From contig NZ_JFKD01000015.1 of the NCBI RefSeq assembly GCF_002115725.1, positions 1 through 64,000 of the forward strand: a stretch of DNA of 64,000 nucleotides, in the 5' to 3' direction. The translations under genes were made by a program, and so were the position numbers. Below are positions 25,054-33,910 of the stretch, one piece after another. Position 1 is the first letter of the stretch. Each line of letters begins with the position of its first letter. The stretch comes from Marivita cryptomonadis. GTDB lineage: Bacteria; Pseudomonadota; Alphaproteobacteria; Rhodobacterales; Rhodobacteraceae. The notes beneath the pieces are model-generated. The model made no database searches. It was not told the origin of the DNA and saw only the letters and a program-made list of their open reading frames with translations.

Positions 25054-25398
25054 TCAGAACGGCAGGTTCATCCCCGGCGGTAGACCCAAACCTTCGGTCA
25101 GCTTGGACATTTCTTCCTGTGCCTTGGCCTGCGCCTTCTGCTGCGCATCCTTGATCGCGGCAAGGATCAGGTCTTCGACCACTTCCTTGTCGTCGCCGTT
25201 GAAGATCGACGGGTCAATATCCAGCCCGGTCAATTCGCCTTTGGCTGTTGCCGTCGCCTTGACCAGACCTGCGCCGGATTCGCCGGTCACGGTCAGGGAT
25301 GCAAGGTCTTCCTGCATCTGGGCCATCTTGCCCTGCATTTCCTGCGCGGCCTTCATCATCTTGGCCATGTCGCCCATTTGGCCCAAACCCTTGAACAT
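25054..25398 (-). CDS. ybaB: YbaB/EbfC family nucleoid-associated protein
   Basis: The 114-residue protein matches YbaB/EbfC, a small dimeric DNA-binding protein usually encoded between dnaX and recR as here. It has a Met-rich N-terminal helix (MFKGLGQMGDMAKMMKAAQEMQGKMAQMQEDL), then beta strands with TATAKGELTGLDIDPSIFNGDD, then a helix. The start follows GGAGAAAA. Confidence 0.94.
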   Translation of the reverse strand: MFKGLGQMGDMAKMMKAAQEMQGKMAQMQEDLASLTVTGESGAGLVKATATAKGELTGLDIDPSIFNGDDKEVVEDLILAAIKDAQQKAQAKAQEEMSKLTEGLGLPPGMNLPF

Positions 25399-25413
25399 GT
25401 TTTTCTCCGTAGG

Positions 25414-25797
25414 TCAGCGCCCCTTGATCGGTGGCGCGGTGTAAAAAATCGTCCCTACACATATTGCAGCGATGATGCCGATGAACAAGGCGGGTGACCC
25501 GACGCAGCCTTCCGCCATCGCCAATTCCCGCGAGGCCGGGGCTAGCATCGTCAGGAAGGTGACAAAGGCTGTCCAACCCAGAACCACAGCAAGTGATCCC
25601 CATTGGCTTTTGAAGCGGATCGCGACCGCGGTGCCCAGAAGCAAAACCAACGCAGCAGGCGAAGAAGCCAGAAACACCGCTTCCTGCACGGCGCTTACTG
25701 GCGCGCCATCCCATCCGGGGCGCTGCACCGTGCAATCCTGCGCCCATGCCATTCCCGGCAGGAGCGACAGGATCACTCCTCCTCGAACGGGTCCCAT
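25414..25797 (-). CDS. Small exported/membrane protein between dnaX and ybaB
   Basis: The 127-residue protein has an N-terminal signal-like segment (VILSLLPGMAWAQDC) and two or three hydrophobic helices (AVFLASSPAALVLLLGTAVAIRF, SLAVVLGWTAFVTFLTML, ALFIGIIAAICVGTIFYTAP). Cysteines in QDCTVQ and GCVGS may pair outside the membrane. It is not recognised. The ATG at 25797 overlaps dnaX by 25 bases and has GGAAG upstream; a GTG at 25776 is an alternative. Coupling to dnaX puts it in that operon. Confidence 0.68.
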   Translation of the reverse strand: MGPVRGGVILSLLPGMAWAQDCTVQRPGWDGAPVSAVQEAVFLASSPAALVLLLGTAVAIRFKSQWGSLAVVLGWTAFVTFLTMLAPASRELAMAEGCVGSPALFIGIIAAICVGTIFYTAPPIKGR

Positions 25798-27521
25798 TCG
25801 TCTTCCACTTCGGGCAATGCTTCGGCTTCGGCCACGGCGGCCAATTGGTCGGGTGTGCGCACCTCTTCGATTACAGCACCGGGAAAGGTGTCGAGTACAG
25901 CCTTGACCAGAGGATGTGCCGCCGCCTGCGCCTTGATTGCGTTTTCGGCGGCGTCGCGGGTTTCCACGATGGTCGGCGCGTCCGATCCGTTGACCAGCGT
26001 CACCGCCCAGCGGTTGCCAGTCCAACGTTGCAGCGCACCGCCAAGCCGTTGCGCCAGATCGCCGGGCGCGTTGTCGGTGGGCGTGAATTCGATCCGACCG
26101 GGCTGATAGGCAGCCAGCCGGACGCAGCCCTCGACCTCGACCAGCAGCTTTACATCGCGGTTGGACCGGATCAGCTCGATCACATGCTCAAAGCTCGGAT
26201 ACCGGGCCAACGCCTGATCCACGGCAACGGCCACTGCAGCACCGCCGTAAGACGCATGCGGGCCAGAGGATGCGCCATGTGTCGGGGCAGGGGTGCCCAT
26301 CGCCTGCGCGCGCGCGCCACCACCCGAGTGCATTCCACCACCGGACGGCGGCGGCGGAGGCGGGGTGTCCTGCAGGCGCTTCACCAAATCCTCGGGGCTG
26401 GGCAATTCGGACACATGAGTCATGCGGATGATCGCCATTTCCGCCGCCATCATCGCGTTGGGCGCCTGTGCCACTTCGTCCAGCGCCTTGAGCAGCATCT
26501 GCCACAACCGCGTCAGAGGCCGCATCCCCAGCGCATGGGCAAAATCCTGTCCGCGCTGGCGTTCATCCGGGCTGATCGTCGGGTCTTCGGCGGCTTCGGG
26601 CGTGATCTTGACCACGGAAATCCAATGCGTGATTTCCGCCAGATCGCGCAGCACCGCCATCGGATCGGCCCCGTCGGCATATTGCGCGCTCAGTTCGGTC
26701 AACGCGCCTGCCGCATCGCCCTTCATCACCATGTCAAAGAGGTCGAGCACGCGGCCCCGGTCGGCCAGACCCAGCATCGCGCGCACCTGTTCAGCGGTGG
26801 TTTCCCCCGCGCCATGGCTGATCGCCTGATCCAGAAGCGAGGTCGCGTCGCGTGCCGACCCTTCGGCTGCACGTGTGATCAAAGCGAGCGCATCATCCGT
26901 GATCTCGGCGCCTTCGCGCGTGGCGATCTTGCGCAGCAGGGCAATCATCATCTCGGGTTCGATCCGCCGCAGATCAAACCGCTGGCAGCGCGATAGCACC
27001 GTGACCGGCACCTTGCGGATCTCGGTTGTGGCAAAGATGAACTTCACATGCGCGGGCGGTTCCTCAAGCGTCTTGAGCAGTGCGTTGAAGGCGCTGGTCG
27101 ACAGCATGTGCACTTCGTCGATGATGTAGATCTTGTAGCGTGCAGAGGCTGCCCGGTAATGCACGGAGTCGATGATTTCTCGAATGTCGCCCACCCCGGT
27201 GCGCGAGGCAGCGTCCATCTCCATCACGTCGACATGACGGCCTTCCATGATCGCCACGCAATGTTCGCACTGGCCACAGGGATCGGTCGTCGGCCCGCCG
27301 GTGCCATCCGGCCCGATGCAGTTCAGCCCCTTGGCGATGATCCGCGCGGTGGTGGTTTTGCCGATGCCCCGAATCCCCGTCATCACAAAGGCCTGCGCGA
27401 TGCGATCGGCGGCAAACGCGTTCTTGAGCGTGCGCACCATCGCCTCTTGCCCGACAAGATCGGCAAAGGTTTCGGGGCGATACTTGCGGGCAAGCACCTG
27501 ATACGGGGTTGCGTCAGTCAT
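25773..27521 (-). CDS. dnaX: DNA polymerase III subunits gamma/tau
   Basis: The 582-residue clamp-loader subunit has the AAA+ core with Walker A TGIRGIGKTTTARI near residues 47-60. Zinc-binding cysteines follow (LNCIGPDG..., CGQCEHC, about 67-87), then Walker B YIIDEVHMLS near 132 and sensor 1 FATTEIRKVPVTVLSRCQRF. A Pro/Gly-rich linker (about 375-410) leads to the tau-specific C-terminal region that binds the polymerase and helicase. The acidic C-terminus (DEWDPFEEE) is a common ending in this group. No obvious slippage heptamer for a short gamma form was recognised. Confidence 0.96.
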   Translation of the reverse strand: MTDATPYQVLARKYRPETFADLVGQEAMVRTLKNAFAADRIAQAFVMTGIRGIGKTTTARIIAKGLNCIGPDGTGGPTTDPCGQCEHCVAIMEGRHVDVMEMDAASRTGVGDIREIIDSVHYRAASARYKIYIIDEVHMLSTSAFNALLKTLEEPPAHVKFIFATTEIRKVPVTVLSRCQRFDLRRIEPEMMIALLRKIATREGAEITDDALALITRAAEGSARDATSLLDQAISHGAGETTAEQVRAMLGLADRGRVLDLFDMVMKGDAAGALTELSAQYADGADPMAVLRDLAEITHWISVVKITPEAAEDPTISPDERQRGQDFAHALGMRPLTRLWQMLLKALDEVAQAPNAMMAAEMAIIRMTHVSELPSPEDLVKRLQDTPPPPPPSGGGMHSGGGARAQAMGTPAPTHGASSGPHASYGGAAVAVAVDQALARYPSFEHVIELIRSNRDVKLLVEVEGCVRLAAYQPGRIEFTPTDNAPGDLAQRLGGALQRWTGNRWAVTLVNGSDAPTIVETRDAAENAIKAQAAAHPLVKAVLDTFPGAVIEEVRTPDQLAAVAEAEALPEVEDEWDPFEEE

Positions 27522-27597
27522 CCGGGCATCCTTGGTTGCGGTCGAACCTAAGCCGCGTGGGCGTCAGCGTCCACCACTTGCGCGCTGGTCTTGTTCC

Positions 27598-28491
27598 TTA
27601 TCCATTCCAACGAACCGTTCCGGCCTTGGAAACATCGTAGCCTTTCAAAGCCGCGGCATGTGTCCTGAACTCGGTCGACGAAAGAAAGCTGACGAAACGT
27701 TGCATGGGTTGGTCGAAATACGCGCGGCGGCAGACCAGCAGATCGAAGTGTTCCTCGATCAACGGAACGAATCCCAGATTGTGCTGTGCCGCCAGGGCCT
27801 CAAGGCCGAAAGTGGCGTCTGCTGTTCCGGTCGCCACATCCAGCACCGCGTCTGCCTCGCTTCGCGCGACGGGACGCATATGGACCGTGTCGGGTAGAAT
27901 GTCCGCTTCGCGCAGCAGGTGATCAAAAAGCGTCCGGGTTCCCGCGCCGACCTGCCTTGGTGTCATCGTCCGCCCCGCAAGATCTGCAAGACCTCCGATA
28001 TCTGCCATCAGGTCGGACTTGATCACCAGACCGCGTCTGCGTTTGGCAAACCCCAGCAACACCGCCGAGGCTCCTGGCATTGCTGCGTTCACCGCCGCGA
28101 TGTTCCAGGAAGCGGACGCAGCATCGAACATGTGCAACCCGGCAGCGATACCCTCGCGTGCGGCGAACCGGTCCAAACCGTCTTGGGACCCATCAAAGAA
28201 AGTGGCAATTCCGCATTCTGATTGCCGCAAAGCCCAGTCCAGCAACGGATCATGGCTGCCCAGAAACACCACCCGACGCGCTGACTGTGTTTGCGCCGAC
28301 CCGGTCTGGCCACGTTCCAGCCAGCGCCGAACAGCTTGCTCTGGAAACAGCAACTTGCCGGTGACCTTGGAACAGGGCACCGCTCCTGTTGCCGCAAGAT
28401 CATAGACCTTGCGTTCCTTGATCCGCAAAAGTGCGGCCAATTCCGGCACGGTCAGGTAGCGCTCTGCAGAGGATGGATCTGTGGTCGTCAT
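27598..28491 (-). CDS. Transcriptional regulator: excisionase-type HTH plus periplasmic-binding-like domain
   Basis: The 297-residue protein starts with a MerR/excisionase-type helix-turn-helix (YLTVPELAALLRIKERKVYDLAATGAVPCSKVTGKLLFPEQAVRRWLERG, residues 12-61). The rest (about 72-290) is a periplasmic-binding-protein-like effector domain without a signal peptide (VFLGSHDPLLDWALRQSECGIATFFDGSQDGLDRFA; QVGAGTRTLFDHLLRE). Related proteins are thought to sense molybdate or tungstate, but no molybdenum genes are nearby. It is a single gene divergent from trmO. Confidence 0.8.
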   Translation of the reverse strand: MTTTDPSSAERYLTVPELAALLRIKERKVYDLAATGAVPCSKVTGKLLFPEQAVRRWLERGQTGSAQTQSARRVVFLGSHDPLLDWALRQSECGIATFFDGSQDGLDRFAAREGIAAGLHMFDAASASWNIAAVNAAMPGASAVLLGFAKRRRGLVIKSDLMADIGGLADLAGRTMTPRQVGAGTRTLFDHLLREADILPDTVHMRPVARSEADAVLDVATGTADATFGLEALAAQHNLGFVPLIEEHFDLLVCRRAYFDQPMQRFVSFLSSTEFRTHAAALKGYDVSKAGTVRWNG

Positions 28492-28618
28492 AGCGTCGCG
28501 ACTATGTCCTACAGTCGTCCGGGCGGCAAGTCAGACAAACCGGGTGTTGTCGCGTTCCCGATTGGAGATTTGTGCTGATCTTGGCAATGTTGCCGCGTAG
28601 TCTTGCAGGCAGGAGGAC

Positions 28619-29110
28619 ATGACCGTGAAAAAGACCAGCGACATGCGCGACGGAGAGGCGGTTCTTGATGCACCGCAGGCCCAAGATGCCTTTGTTCAGT
28701 TCATCGGCACGATTCGAACGCCCTTCACAACCCGAGATCTGTGCCCCCGTCAGGGAAAACTGGAAGGGCCGGACTGCCGGCTCGAGCTGCTCCCCGAATG
28801 GGCTGCCGCCTTGAAGGGGATCACCGCGTTCGAATACCTTGATGTCCTGTATTGGCTGCATATGTCGCGCCGCGATCTCGTGCTGCAAAGCCCGAAAAGT
28901 AACGGCACAACCACGGGCACCTTTGCTTTGCGGTCTCCTGTGCGACCAAACCCGATCGGCTTGTCCCGTGTGCGGCTGATCCGGCAGGAGGGTCCGACAC
29001 TGATCGTCAAGGGATTGGACTGTCTGGACAAAACACCATTGATCGACATTAAGCCCGAACGCTGTGCGTTTACACCTCAGGCGCCGCACAAGGATGCCGA
29101 CAAGGCGTGA
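28619..29110 (+). CDS. trmO: tRNA (N6-threonylcarbamoyladenosine37-N6)-methyltransferase TrmO
   Basis: The 163-residue protein matches the TsaA/TrmO family, which methylates t6A37 in tRNA-Thr using S-adenosylmethionine. Family motifs: FVQFIGTIRTPF near residues 22-33, the FEYLDVLYWLHMSRRD segment, and the signature RSPVRPNPIGLSRVRL near 102-117, then IDIKPE near the end. It is the short single-domain form. AGGAGG precedes the ATG very closely; a start at 28643 is also possible. Confidence 0.9.
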   Translation: MTVKKTSDMRDGEAVLDAPQAQDAFVQFIGTIRTPFTTRDLCPRQGKLEGPDCRLELLPEWAAALKGITAFEYLDVLYWLHMSRRDLVLQSPKSNGTTTGTFALRSPVRPNPIGLSRVRLIRQEGPTLIVKGLDCLDKTPLIDIKPERCAFTPQAPHKDADKA

Positions 29111-29213
29111 CAGTGGCAAAATGCCTCGGATCTGCATTTGGAGGTGAAAGATAAGTAGGCGGATTGCATCGCATCGGGTAGAACGCTGCAACGCAAACGA
29201 AAAAAGCAGGCTT

Positions 29214-30242
29214 ATGTCCGAGCAGTTTACAATCAGCGGGCATACGCCCGCGACGACCTCCGCAAAAGACTGGGTGAAAGTTCTCGCCAAATACCGCGAA
29301 CCCGATGCGATGCGCAGCTCTTTCGAACTCGCCGTAACTCTTGGCCCGTTCGTGGCCCTTTGGGCCGCGGCATGGTGGGCCATGGGTGTCAGCTACTGGC
29401 TCACTTTGGCGCTGTCCTGCGTCAACGCAGCCTTTTTGCTGCGCCTGTTCATCATCCAGCATGATTGCGGCCATGGATCGTTCTACAACAACCGCACGCT
29501 CAGCGATTGGTTGGGACGAATTCTGGGCGTTCTGACGCTGACACCCTACGATGTCTGGCGGCGTACACATTCGATCCATCACAGCTCGCATGGCAACCTC
29601 GAACGGCGGGGAATCGGTGACGTACACACCATGACGGTTGCCGAATACAAGGCGCTGTCTGGGTGGAGCAAACTGATGTACCGCGTGTATCGTCACCCAG
29701 TTATCCTGTTCGGATTGGGGCCGGGATATCTGTTCCTTCTGCAAAACCGCATTCCGCTGGGCCTGATGTCCAGCGTCCGCTACTGGGCCAGTGCAATGGG
29801 GACGAATGCCGCCATTCTGACCGGCCTTCTGATCATGCTCTATTTCGGGGGGTTGATGCCCATCCTGCTGATCTTCTTGCCGTCCACGCTGTTGGCGGCG
29901 ACGGCGGGCGTGTGGCTTTTCTATGTGCAGCACCAGTTCGAGACCACCTCATGGGACGGCGACGAAGAATGGCAGCTTCACGATGCGGCGCTGCATGGAA
30001 GTTCATATTACGTGTTGCCCAAGGTGCTTCAGTGGCTCAGTGGCAATATCGGCATCCACCATGTGCATCACCTCTACAGTCGCATTCCGTTCTACCGGCT
30101 GCCCGAAGTGGTCCGTGATCACGCCAATCTGGCGGATCACAACCGCATGACAATCCGCGAAAGCTTTGCCAACGCGCGGCTGCACCTCTGGGACGAAGGT
30201 TCGCGCCGGTTGCTGTCGTTCCGCGACGCGCGATCACTCTGA
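29214..30242 (+). CDS. Fatty-acid desaturase
   Basis: The 342-residue membrane enzyme has the three histidine boxes of di-iron acyl desaturases: HDCGHGS (near residue 83), HSIHHSSHGN (near 119) and HHVHHL (near 282). Two pairs of helices lie between them. The pattern is that of the acyl-lipid omega-6/delta-12 type. It would introduce a double bond into membrane acyl chains using reduced ferredoxin or cytochrome. It stands alone; the terminator at 30307 follows it. Confidence 0.9.
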   Translation: MSEQFTISGHTPATTSAKDWVKVLAKYREPDAMRSSFELAVTLGPFVALWAAAWWAMGVSYWLTLALSCVNAAFLLRLFIIQHDCGHGSFYNNRTLSDWLGRILGVLTLTPYDVWRRTHSIHHSSHGNLERRGIGDVHTMTVAEYKALSGWSKLMYRVYRHPVILFGLGPGYLFLLQNRIPLGLMSSVRYWASAMGTNAAILTGLLIMLYFGGLMPILLIFLPSTLLAATAGVWLFYVQHQFETTSWDGDEEWQLHDAALHGSSYYVLPKVLQWLSGNIGIHHVHHLYSRIPFYRLPEVVRDHANLADHNRMTIRESFANARLHLWDEGSRRLLSFRDARSL

Positions 30243-30306
30243 TCAAGCCGATGGCGTAGGCCGGGCGTCAGCCCGGCATCCCCACCAGACCACATAGCAC
30301 AAACAA

Positions 30307-30335
30307 AAAGGCCGCCCCGAAAGGCGGCCTTTTCG
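30307..30335. terminator. Bidirectional terminator
   Basis: AAAAAGGCCGCC and GGCGGCCTTTT form an 8-bp or longer stem with A/T tracts on both sides, serving the convergent desaturase and rplM-rpsI genes. Confidence 0.9.
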
Positions 30336-30353
30336 ATATTCTGGAAGCGTAGA

Positions 30354-30842
30354 TTAACGCTTGGAGAACTGGAAGCTCCGACGCGCCTTGCGCTTACCGA
30401 ACTTCTTACGTTCCACAACGCGGCTGTCGCGTGTGAGGAAGCCGGCAGCTTTGAGCGCCGAACGCAGGTTCGGATCGTACAGCTGCAGCGCCTTGGAGAT
30501 GCCGTGCTTGACCGCACCGGCCTGACCCGAGAGACCGCCGCCCTTGACGGTGGCCATCACGTCGAACTGGTCGGCAACGCCGGCGACGTCGAACGGCTGG
30601 CGTAGGATCATCTGCAGAACTGGGCGCGCGAAATAGGCGTTCATTTCCTTGCCGTTCACGCTGACCTTGCCGGAGCCCGGCTTGATCCAGACGCGGGCGA
30701 CCGCATCTTTCCGCTTGCCGGTCGCATAGGAACGACCCAGCGCATCACGCTGCGGCTCACGCGGGGTTTCAACCACTTCCGGCGCGGCATCAAGGCCTGC
30801 GGCGGTGTTCAGCTCTTCGAGAGAATTGAGTTGCTCAGCCAT
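30354..30842 (-). CDS. rpsI: 30S ribosomal protein S9
   Basis: The 162-residue protein has an acidic N-terminal extension (about 35 residues) followed by the S9 core [27 protein letters not shown] and the conserved [19 protein letters not shown]. It ends with the universal [13 protein letters not shown] tail that reaches the P-site tRNA. Its ATG overlaps the rplM stop by one base, the standard rplM-rpsI operon. Confidence 0.97.
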   Translation of the reverse strand: MAEQLNSLEELNTAAGLDAAPEVVETPREPQRDALGRSYATGKRKDAVARVWIKPGSGKVSVNGKEMNAYFARPVLQMILRQPFDVAGVADQFDVMATVKGGGLSGQAGAVKHGISKALQLYDPNLRSALKAAGFLTRDSRVVERKKFGKRKARRSFQFSKR

Positions 30843-31306
30843 TATTTCGCCGTCCGGGTGTTTTTGGAGTTCATGGATTTCACATCCAGCACTTCGGGGC
30901 TCTGGGCCTCGTGCGGGTGCTCGGTGCCAGCATAGACGCGCAGGTTGGTCATCACCTTGCGGGACAGGCGGTTGCCCGGAAGCATACGCTGAACTGCTTT
31001 CTGGACGACGCGCTCGGGGTGTGCACCCTCGAGAATCTGCTGCTTCGTGCGGGATTTGATGCCGCCCGGATAGCCGGTGTGCCAGTAGAAATTCTCGTTG
31101 CGCTTGTTACCGGTCATCTGGATTTTGTCCGCATTAATCACGATGACATTGTCACCCATGTCCATATGCGGAGTGAAGGACGGCTTGTGCTTGCCGCGCA
31201 GGCGGGTGGCGACGATCGCAGCAAGACGGCCCAGAACGACGCCTTCAGCGTCGATCAGGATCCATTTCTTGTCGATGTCTGCCGGTGTTGCAGAAAAGGT
31301 TTTCAT
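30842..31306 (-). CDS. rplM: 50S ribosomal protein L13
   Basis: The 154-residue L13 begins [29 protein letters not shown] and contains [18 protein letters not shown] and [21 protein letters not shown]. The start at 31306 gives the canonical N-terminus. It is followed directly by rpsI. A promoter lies 70-95 bases upstream. Confidence 0.97.
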   Translation of the reverse strand: MKTFSATPADIDKKWILIDAEGVVLGRLAAIVATRLRGKHKPSFTPHMDMGDNVIVINADKIQMTGNKRNENFYWHTGYPGGIKSRTKQQILEGAHPERVVQKAVQRMLPGNRLSRKVMTNLRVYAGTEHPHEAQSPEVLDVKSMNSKNTRTAK

Positions 31307-31373
31307 CGTGGGATGTCCCTGACGTTGGATTGGTAAGGCAGGGTGCAGGCACCCCGTGTATTCCGATGCGCGG

Positions 31374-31401
31374 GTTATAAGGATTGCCAAATCCCAGTCA
31401 A
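31374..31401 (-). promoter_or_regulatory. rplM-rpsI promoter
   Basis: Minus-strand TTGACT, 16 bases, then TATAAC is a good housekeeping promoter upstream of rplM. The region upstream of it (31418-31470) is unusually AT-rich and could serve as an UP-like element. Confidence 0.7.
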
Positions 31402-31480
31402 GCGACGTTTGTCTCAATTAAATATTCAAAAACAATAGGTTAAAAATAAGGTATTACTATACCCCACACTTTTGAAGGTT

Positions 31481-32005
31481 TCAGGCCTCCGCCAGTTCCA
31501 ACTTGCGATAGACGAGGTACTTTTCGAACGCGGCAGGGTTTGCAGTGCCGTCATATCGCGGCGTTTCGCTGAACCCCAAACGGTCATAAAGAGCCAGCAT
31601 TGAACTGTTGCCGCGCACCGTATCGGCAAGGATTGTCGTAGCGCCCATGTCGCGGGCTTTTTCAATCCGCATTTCGATCATCCGACGCCCCAGACCGTAG
31701 CCACGTGCGATATCGCGGACAAACAAGCGTTTCAATTCCGCGCGGTGATCGTCGATCATGCGGACAAAGCCACATCCCAGCAAATACCCCGAACTGTCGC
31801 GCGCCAGCAAAACGCCGCCTGTCGGAGGCAGGAAATCGTCGATCACGTCAAGGCTGGATTGCACATGGTCTTCAACCGACAGGCTCGGTCCCCCTACCGC
31901 CATCAGACGTTCGAGAATCTGGGCGTAGTATTCTGTCAGAATGTCAGACAATTCGTCGAGATCTGGCCGCGTCTCAACGAAGGCCAAGCTGATTTCCAAA
32001 CCCAT
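31481..32005 (-). CDS. GNAT family N-acetyltransferase
   Basis: The 174-residue protein has the GNAT acetyl-CoA fold: LLGCGFVRMIDDHRAELKRLFVRDIARGYGLGRRMIEMRIEKARDMG, with the R-x-x-G-x-G/A pyrophosphate loop (RGYGLGRRM) near residue 105-113, then NSSMLALYDRLGFSETPRY. The acyl acceptor is unknown. An N-terminal extension of about 35 residues precedes the domain. Confidence 0.85.
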   Translation of the reverse strand: MGLEISLAFVETRPDLDELSDILTEYYAQILERLMAVGGPSLSVEDHVQSSLDVIDDFLPPTGGVLLARDSSGYLLGCGFVRMIDDHRAELKRLFVRDIARGYGLGRRMIEMRIEKARDMGATTILADTVRGNSSMLALYDRLGFSETPRYDGTANPAAFEKYLVYRKLELAEA

Positions 32006-32092
32006 TTACGTTCCATGGTAGGTGAGTCGCCCTGCAAGCCTAGCGTTCGATTTGAGGGCAGGCGACCGTTTTTTGGTCATTCCAGCGGAAAA

Positions 32093-33502
32093 TCAGACAC
32101 TTATCTGCTCAGGCGGATGCCCGAGGAGATCTCTGAGTTGAAGCATGGCATTTTCGAACACCTGTAGGGGCACTTGCGCGTTCACGGCTATTCGAACCGC
32201 ATGTGGTGCGCGTCCATCCCGCAAAGCAAATTCATCGGCTGAACGGATCTGAATGCCGCGCGCCTCTGCGGCCCGACAGAAGGCGGCGGCCCTCCAACCC
32301 TGAGGTAGCGGGAGCCACAGGAACGGCACATCCTCGTGCCATGTCAAACGGTAGGTGCCCAATGCGTTCACTGCCACCCGCACGTATTCAGCCATGCGCT
32401 CGCGGATCGCGACCATGATCTCATCGGTTTCAGGCGCGGTCAGGATGCGCTCTGCCACTTCGGCCAAAGGTTGTGCGATGCCGAAAAAACCGTGTTCCGC
32501 GATCTGTCGCAACTCCGGCCCGCGTCCACGCGGCGCAGTCGCAAAGCCGATCCGCAGAGCGGGGGTCAGCAATTTCGAGATCGACGTCAGGTGCCATGCG
32601 CGTTCAGGCGCGAGGATGCGGTAGCTCGGTGCTGTGATGTCGGTGCGGCGGTAACAATTGTCCTCGATGATCTGTATGTCCTGAGTGCGGCAGACTTCTG
32701 CGATTGCCTTGCGCCGCTCCGAAGGTGTGCAGGCAAGCGTCGGATTATGCACGTCCGGCGAGGTGCAAAGCACCTGCGCGCGTGTCGTGCGGGCGATCTC
32801 GGACAGTGCATCGGGCAGCAGGCCATGCTCGTCGCTGGGAACACCGACCACATCGGCCCGCAACAGATCAGCCGTGCGACGAAAGCCGGGATAGGCCATG
32901 TCCTCGACAAGAACCGTTGGCCTTGGCCCGTGAAGTATGGTCTGCAAAATCACGCTCAGCCCGTTTTGGGCGCCATGAACGATCACAACATCGGATTCAT
33001 CGATGCTGCCCAACGGGATACTGCGTAACCAATAGACCGCTGCTTCGCGCAAAGGACGGTAGGCTTCGCGGGTCGGGTAATGCAGCAGGCGTTCGGGGGC
33101 GGTTTCTCCGATCCGTGCAAACGCATTCTGAATCAGCGAGACCTGTCCAAGATCCGGCAGTTGCGGGCTGAACAATGACAGCTTTCCGTCCTGCACAGGG
33201 ACAGTGACGTATTCGCGCACGGGGCGTGTGACCCGCGTTGTCCGATTGGCGACAAATGTCCCGCGCCCCACTTCGGCCACCGCGTGACCGGCATCGGTGA
33301 GCAAGGTATAGGCCCGTGCGACCGTTCCGGGTGTGATCCCAAGCGACCAAGCCAGTTCGCGCACCGGAGGCAACTTGTCACCAGCGCGCAAATCTCCCGA
33401 GCGGATTGCGGTTTGGATCGTATCCGCCACCCGTTTGTACTTGGGACCGGCGGCAGGTTGCGGCAATGCCACAATCTTGTCTGGCGAAATTGTATCCGAC
33501 AC
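32093..33502 (-). CDS. MocR/PdxR-type GntR regulator with aminotransferase domain
   Basis: The 469-residue protein fuses a GntR winged helix (KRVADTIQTAIRSGDLRAGDKLPPVRELAWSLGITPGTVARAYTLL, about residues 23-67) to a fold-type I aminotransferase-like effector domain. The PLP lysine is in LTSISKLLTPALRIGF. MocR proteins sense PLP-linked amino compounds and usually act at repeated sites near their own gene. The GTG at 33502 is chosen because AGAGAAAG precedes it and upstream frames lack protein-like sequence; this GTG lies inside a candidate operator. The gene is divergent from a DUF1127 gene. Confidence 0.87.
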   Translation of the reverse strand: MSDTISPDKIVALPQPAAGPKYKRVADTIQTAIRSGDLRAGDKLPPVRELAWSLGITPGTVARAYTLLTDAGHAVAEVGRGTFVANRTTRVTRPVREYVTVPVQDGKLSLFSPQLPDLGQVSLIQNAFARIGETAPERLLHYPTREAYRPLREAAVYWLRSIPLGSIDESDVVIVHGAQNGLSVILQTILHGPRPTVLVEDMAYPGFRRTADLLRADVVGVPSDEHGLLPDALSEIARTTRAQVLCTSPDVHNPTLACTPSERRKAIAEVCRTQDIQIIEDNCYRRTDITAPSYRILAPERAWHLTSISKLLTPALRIGFATAPRGRGPELRQIAEHGFFGIAQPLAEVAERILTAPETDEIMVAIRERMAEYVRVAVNALGTYRLTWHEDVPFLWLPLPQGWRAAAFCRAAEARGIQIRSADEFALRDGRAPHAVRIAVNAQVPLQVFENAMLQLRDLLGHPPEQISV

Positions 33503-33601
33503 AATCTTTCTCTGGAGCGTTACATGACTCGAATGTATCCATTTTTGTATCGTTATGGCAATACACTTGCTGCGATATATCAAGATTGTGTCGATACATT
33601 T
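33488..33601. promoter_or_regulatory. Divergent control region with repeated GATACA operator
   Basis: GATTGTGTCGGATACAATT (minus, 33488-33506) and GATTGTGTCGATACATTT (plus, 33584-33601) are near copies in opposite orientation, one at each end of the gap. Two more GATACA half-sites lie between them (minus, 33534-33539 and 33546-33551). One outer copy contains the MocR GTG start and the other abuts the DUF1127 ribosome site. Confidence 0.7.
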
Positions 33602-33614
33602 GAGGAGTACACCC

Positions 33615-33842
33615 ATGGCACACGCAACTCACGCCCCGCAGATCGCCTATCTTGGCGGACAGTCCAAGCTGTCCCCGCTGGCCGTCGTCGCGCTGCGCGT
33701 TGCAGTGACCGTTACGGTGTGGTCCGAACGCCGCCGCACGCGGCTGCATCTCAAACATCTTGATGATCACCTGCTTCAGGACATCGGAGTCGATCGGTTG
33801 GCCGCCCAAAAGGAGGCCAACCGTAAGTTCTGGCTGATGTAA
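33615..33842 (+). CDS. DUF1127 small protein
   Basis: The 75-residue protein has the C-terminal DUF1127 helix-helix motif LDDHLLQDIGVDRLAAQKEANRKFW preceded by an Arg-rich WSERRRTRLHLKHL segment. Related alphaproteobacterial proteins include CcaF1 of Rhodobacter, an RNA-binding stress protein; others affect phosphate or carbon metabolism. Start at 33615 with AGGAG upstream. Its control region is shared with the MocR regulator, suggesting it is the regulator's target. A strong terminator follows. Confidence 0.85.
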   Translation: MAHATHAPQIAYLGGQSKLSPLAVVALRVAVTVTVWSERRRTRLHLKHLDDHLLQDIGVDRLAAQKEANRKFWLM

Positions 33843-33865
33843 ATCCCTGCGTCAGACAGACCTCT

Positions 33866-33899
33866 GGGGGCGCAAAGACCGGCTTTGCGCCCCTTTTTT
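33866..33899 (+). terminator. Rho-independent terminator
   Basis: GGGGCGCAAAG and CTTTGCGCCCC form an 11-bp stem followed by six T, 24 bases after the DUF1127 stop and just before the convergent dacB stop. Confidence 0.93.
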
Positions 33900-33910
33900 G
33901 TCCAGCGGGA

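Noticed and set aside
25773..27521. Programmed frameshift in dnaX to make a short gamma subunit
   Set aside because: No A-rich slippery heptamer with a following strong hairpin was recognised at the expected place.
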